Shown in pieces: positions 60,881 to 64,000 of a stretch of 64,000 nucleotides of DNA; the stretch's first letter is position 1; every line of letters starts with the position of its first letter. The notes below the pieces were generated by a model. That model was not told the DNA's origin. It saw only the letters and a program-made list of their open reading frames with translations, and ran no database searches. The DNA lies in NCBI RefSeq assembly GCF_031085165.1, contig NZ_JAVHTY010000002.1, positions 310,001 through 374,000 of the forward strand, given 5' to 3'. This stretch comes from Pseudomonas sp. 102515. GTDB lineage: Bacteria > Pseudomonadota > Gammaproteobacteria > Pseudomonadales > Pseudomonadaceae. Both the position numbers and the translations under genes were made by a program.

Positions 60881-63103
60881 TTAGGCCGTACGTAACCCTC
60901 CGAGCACCTTGTCCACCGTCAGCGGATAGTCACGGATGCGCACCCCGCAGGCGTTGTAGACGGCGTTGGTGAGGGCGGCCCCGGCGCCACAGATGCCCAG
61001 TTCGCCGACGCCCTTGATCTTCAGCGGATTGGCCTTGTCGTCCACTTCCGGCAGGAAATGGGCTTCGATGGCGGGGATGTCCAGGTGGCAGGGGTAGTGG
61101 TAGTCGGCCAGGTCATGGTTGACGAAGTGGCCGTGGCGGGTATCGATCACCCCGGCCTCGTGCAGGGCGCTGCCCACCCCCCAGATCATCCCGCCGAGCA
61201 TCTGCGAGTGGGCGGTCTTCTCGTTGAGGATGCGGCCCGCGGCGAACACCCCGAGCATACGCCGCAGGCGGATCTCGCCGGTGAGGGCATGCACCCCCAC
61301 CTCGGCGAAAAAGGCGCCATAGCCCTGCTGGGAATAGTCCTTGAGGGTCTGCCCCGGCTTGATCTCGCCGATGGCCTGGAGATCGTGTTCCCGGGCCAGC
61401 TCGGCGAGGTCGCGACTGCCGTTGTCGGCGATCAGCCGCCCGCCGACGAAGCGGGCACTGGCCGGATCCAGACCCGCCGCTTGTGCCGCCCTCAGGCGCA
61501 GGTTCTCGCAAGCGACATAGACCGAGGAACCGGAACTGGCGGCGCCAAAGGAGCCGCCGGAGCCGGCCCCGGCCGGGTCGTCGCTGTCACCCAGCAGCAC
61601 CTTGACCCGCTCCACCGGCAAGCCGAGGGCCTCGCCGGCGATCTGCGCCAGGATGGTATAGGTCCCGGTGCCGATGTCGGTCATGGAGGTCTTGACCGTG
61701 GCCGTGCCGTCTGCCTCCAGCCGTACCCCGGCCTGGGACGGCCTGAGCATGTTGGCGCGACTGGCCGCGGCCATGCCCATGCCGATCAGCCAGTCGCCGT
61801 CGCGTACCTGGCCGGGCTTGGCACTGCGCTTGTTCCAGCCGAAGCGGCGGGCACCGTCCTGCATGCAGTCCACCAGCTTGCGGGAGGAGAAAGGGATGTG
61901 CTTTTCCGGATCCTGGCTGGGCTCGTTGCGGATCCGCAACTCGATGGGATCGAGATCGAGCATGACCGCCAACTCGTCCATGGCGCTTTCGCTGGCGAGC
62001 ATGCCCACGGCTTCGCCGGGCGCCCGGCAGGAGCCGGACTCGGGCAGGTCCAGCTCGACCATGCGGTGTGCCACCAGGCGGTCGTCGCCGGCATAGAGGG
62101 TGCGCGAGGACAGGCCGGTGGGCTCGTAGTAGGTCAGGCCACGAGCGGAATGGGACCAGCCCTCGTGGGCCATCGCCTGGATACGGCCATCACGGTCGGC
62201 GCCCAGGCGGATGCGCTGCACCGTGGCCGAGCGATGGTCGGTGATCTGGAACATCTGCTGGCGGGTGAGGGTGACCTTGACCGGCCGGCCGATGGCGCGG
62301 GCCGCCATGGCGCCGATCAGGGCGTCGGCATAGATCGGCAACTTGCCACCGAAACCGCCACCGATATAGCGCGCCACGATGCGCACCTTGTCCTTGGGCA
62401 GCTGCAGGGTATTGGCCACGCAACTCTGCGCCTGTTCGACGAACTGGGTGGAGCAATAGATCGTCACCCGGTCGCCGTCCCACTGGGCGAGGCTGGCGTG
62501 GGGCTCCATCTGCGCATGGATGTGGTAGGGCGTGGTGTAGCGCTCGTCGAGCTTGATCGGCGCCCGGGCAAAGGCGGCGTCGACATCGCCCGAGGCGGTG
62601 TCGGTGGGCTGATCGGCATCCGGCGGTTTGACCGCCTGGCCGAGGTTGGCGGTGAGGTCGAAGACGCCCGGTTCGGCGGCGTAGTCGATCTCCACCAGGG
62701 CCGCCGCCAGCCGCGCCTCCTCGAAAGTCTCGGCCACGACGAAGGCCACCGGCTCGCCGAAATAGCGCACCTGGTCGCTGTCCAGGTAGGGCTTGGGCCG
62801 GGTGAAGCGGCCGCTGTTGTCCGGCTCGCGCGCGGCCTGGCGCGGGGCGTTGCGATAGGTCAGCACGCCGAGCACGCCCGGCGCGCTTTCCGCGGCCGAG
62901 GTGTCCAGGCGCCGGATGCGGCCCTTGGCGATGGTGGCGCCGACGATGAAGCCGTAGGCGACGCGATCGTTGCGGAATTCGAAGCTGTAGGGCGCCTGGC
63001 CGGTGACCTTGAGCAGGCCGTCGACGCGGTCGATGGGCTTGCCGATCAGGCCGCCGCGATTCTCATCGATCAGGTTGCGGCCAGCGGGTTCATTCATTTC
63101 CAT
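60881..63103 (-). CDS. paoC: Aldehyde oxidoreductase molybdenum-binding subunit PaoC
   Basis: A 740-aa molybdopterin (MCD) subunit of the xanthine oxidase family. Similar to E. coli PaoC (YagR), it oxidises aromatic aldehydes in the periplasm. It has GGGFGGKLPIYADALIGA, a pterin-binding GGSFGAASSGSSVYVACENL stretch and the catalytic Glu about residue 701 in IKGVGELGICGAG. The start ATG is fixed by GAGGA 7 bases upstream. It follows paoB by 10 bp. The Fe-S subunit PaoA is expected upstream of paoB, outside the window. Confidence 0.92.
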   Translation of the reverse strand: MEMNEPAGRNLIDENRGGLIGKPIDRVDGLLKVTGQAPYSFEFRNDRVAYGFIVGATIAKGRIRRLDTSAAESAPGVLGVLTYRNAPRQAAREPDNSGRFTRPKPYLDSDQVRYFGEPVAFVVAETFEEARLAAALVEIDYAAEPGVFDLTANLGQAVKPPDADQPTDTASGDVDAAFARAPIKLDERYTTPYHIHAQMEPHASLAQWDGDRVTIYCSTQFVEQAQSCVANTLQLPKDKVRIVARYIGGGFGGKLPIYADALIGAMAARAIGRPVKVTLTRQQMFQITDHRSATVQRIRLGADRDGRIQAMAHEGWSHSARGLTYYEPTGLSSRTLYAGDDRLVAHRMVELDLPESGSCRAPGEAVGMLASESAMDELAVMLDLDPIELRIRNEPSQDPEKHIPFSSRKLVDCMQDGARRFGWNKRSAKPGQVRDGDWLIGMGMAAASRANMLRPSQAGVRLEADGTATVKTSMTDIGTGTYTILAQIAGEALGLPVERVKVLLGDSDDPAGAGSGGSFGAASSGSSVYVACENLRLRAAQAAGLDPASARFVGGRLIADNGSRDLAELAREHDLQAIGEIKPGQTLKDYSQQGYGAFFAEVGVHALTGEIRLRRMLGVFAAGRILNEKTAHSQMLGGMIWGVGSALHEAGVIDTRHGHFVNHDLADYHYPCHLDIPAIEAHFLPEVDDKANPLKIKGVGELGICGAGAALTNAVYNACGVRIRDYPLTVDKVLGGLRTA

Positions 63104-63113
63104 GCTGCTGTCC

Positions 63114-64000
63114 TCAGGCCTGTTGGCGGGCGTCGGCCACCCCGGCGCGCAGGATGCGGCGGGTCAGCTCGAGCTTGAAATCGTTGTGGCCATAGCCACG
63201 GGCTCCGGCGAGCAGGGCATCGCCCACGGCCACCAGATCACTGTCCACGTTCTGGCCGGCAAAGGCCCGGTCGGCCGCCGCCACCCGCCAGGGCTTGTGC
63301 GCCAGGCCGCCGAAGGCTGCGCGCCCGCTGCGGATGCGCGTGCCGTCCAGCTCGACGATGGCGGCCATGGACACCAGAGCGAAGGCATAGGAGGCGCGGT
63401 CACGCACCTTGCGATAGACCTGGATGCCAGGCGGCGGCGGCGGCAGGGTCACGGCGGTGATGAGTTCGCCGGGTTGCAGCACCGTCTCGATCTGCGGGGT
63501 GTCGCCGGGCAGGCGATGGAAGTCGGCGATAGGAATGCGCCGGGTGCGGCCAGTGGCTTCCCGGGTCTCCACCGTGGCGTCCAGCACCCGCATGGCCACC
63601 GCCATGTCGGAGGGGTGCACGGCGATGCACTGGTCGCTGGCGCCGAGCACCGCGTTCATCCGGTTGAAGCCGCCCAGGGCCGCGCAGCCACTACCGGGCT
63701 TACGTTTGTTGCAGGGCATGGCGGTGTTGTAGAAGTAGGAACAGCGGGTCCGCTGCAGGAGGTTGCCCCCCGTGGTGGCCTTGTTGCGCAGCTGCGCCGA
63801 AGCGCCGGCCAGCAGGGCGCGCGCGAGCACCGGATAGCGCTCGCGAACCCGGGCGTCGGCGGCCAGGGTGGAATTGCGCACCAGGGTACCGATGCGCAGA
63901 CCGCCGTCTCTGGTAGCGCTGATCTGATCAAGCGCCAGCCGATTGATGTCCAGCACCTGGCTGGGCGTTTCGATCTCCAGCTTCATCAGATCCAGCAGAT
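63114..64000 (-). CDS. paoB: Aldehyde oxidoreductase FAD-binding subunit PaoB (5' end outside window)
   Basis: The visible part is about 295 aa, and the reading frame is still open at base 64000 ([20 protein letters not shown]), so the first 20–30 residues are missing. The FAD site and the Cys-rich loop [20 protein letters not shown], then [10 protein letters not shown], match E. coli PaoB, which carries an unusual [4Fe-4S] cluster besides [13 protein letters not shown] (here [10 protein letters not shown]) and the C-terminal [14 protein letters not shown] are conserved. It passes electrons from PaoC to its oxidant. Confidence 0.92.
   Translation of the reverse strand, partial: LLDLMKLEIETPSQVLDINRLALDQISATRDGGLRIGTLVRNSTLAADARVRERYPVLARALLAGASAQLRNKATTGGNLLQRTRCSYFYNTAMPCNKRKPGSGCAALGGFNRMNAVLGASDQCIAVHPSDMAVAMRVLDATVETREATGRTRRIPIADFHRLPGDTPQIETVLQPGELITAVTLPPPPPGIQVYRKVRDRASYAFALVSMAAIVELDGTRIRSGRAAFGGLAHKPWRVAAADRAFAGQNVDSDLVAVGDALLAGARGYGHNDFKLELTRRILRAGVADARQQA

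Overview
The window is a GC-rich gamma-proteobacterial chromosome segment and reads as a Pseudomonas. The markers are pncC/cinA–recA–recX with a LexA box, the adjacent LOG-family, PA3611-like and TapT genes, an erdR–dgkA pair, a P. fluorescens-type galactose dehydrogenase and gluconate genes under a LacI-type GntR. I lean towards the P. oryzihabitans/psychrotolerans side of the genus because the histidine genes are arranged hutI-hutG-hutU-hutH-hutC with a ureohydrolase-type HutG. That species-level guess is an inference. No rRNA, tRNA, CRISPR array, integrase or complete insertion sequence was found.

Layout. 1–8 kb: a LacI regulator cut by the window edge, pncC, recA, recX, then LOG, a PA3611-like secreted protein, tapT, an EamA permease, erdR and dgkA. 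8–13 kb: a zinc metallopeptidase divergent from an ATP-grasp/alpha-E fusion and a transglutaminase-like protein, a predicted peptide-modifying module of unknown substrate. 13.1–19.3 kb: the hut operon and its repressor, with a promoter overlapped by a perfect palindrome. 19.4–27.6 kb: quinone/azo reductase, PepSY and DUF2946 membrane proteins, GNAT, cobF, an MFS transporter and a UvrA2-type ATPase.

27.6–29.1 kb is a more AT-rich islet with an HNH endonuclease and a lipoprotein. 29.1–38 kb holds DUF2252, the 3' remnant of a chemoreceptor gene, the aspartate:alanine exchanger and aspartate 4-decarboxylase pair (aspT-aspD), a YajD-like HNH protein, a ClpP-fold lipoprotein and an intact chemoreceptor. 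38–47 kb holds an acetolactate-synthase-like enzyme ending at a strong terminator, an MFS/LysR divergent pair, gal, trmA, an AzgA-type purine permease and a DHA2-type exporter. 47–53 kb holds small proteins (RcnB-like, ABM-domain), a PhoD-type phosphatase, and the gluconate module gntP-gntK/gntR with two identical 14-bp putative operators. 53–64 kb holds a GNAT protein, DUF2726 and LprI-like proteins, LysR regulators, two EamA permeases, a GDSL hydrolase, and the paoC and paoB subunits of a periplasmic aldehyde oxidoreductase, the latter cut by the window end.

The gene-poor stretches carry several families of dispersed intergenic repeats, including a 197-bp MITE-like element with terminal inverted repeats at 56422–56618. 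The coding content is mostly ordinary core and catabolic genes. The least understood parts are the ATP-grasp/transglutaminase/peptidase module, the ClpP-like lipoprotein and the AT-rich islet.
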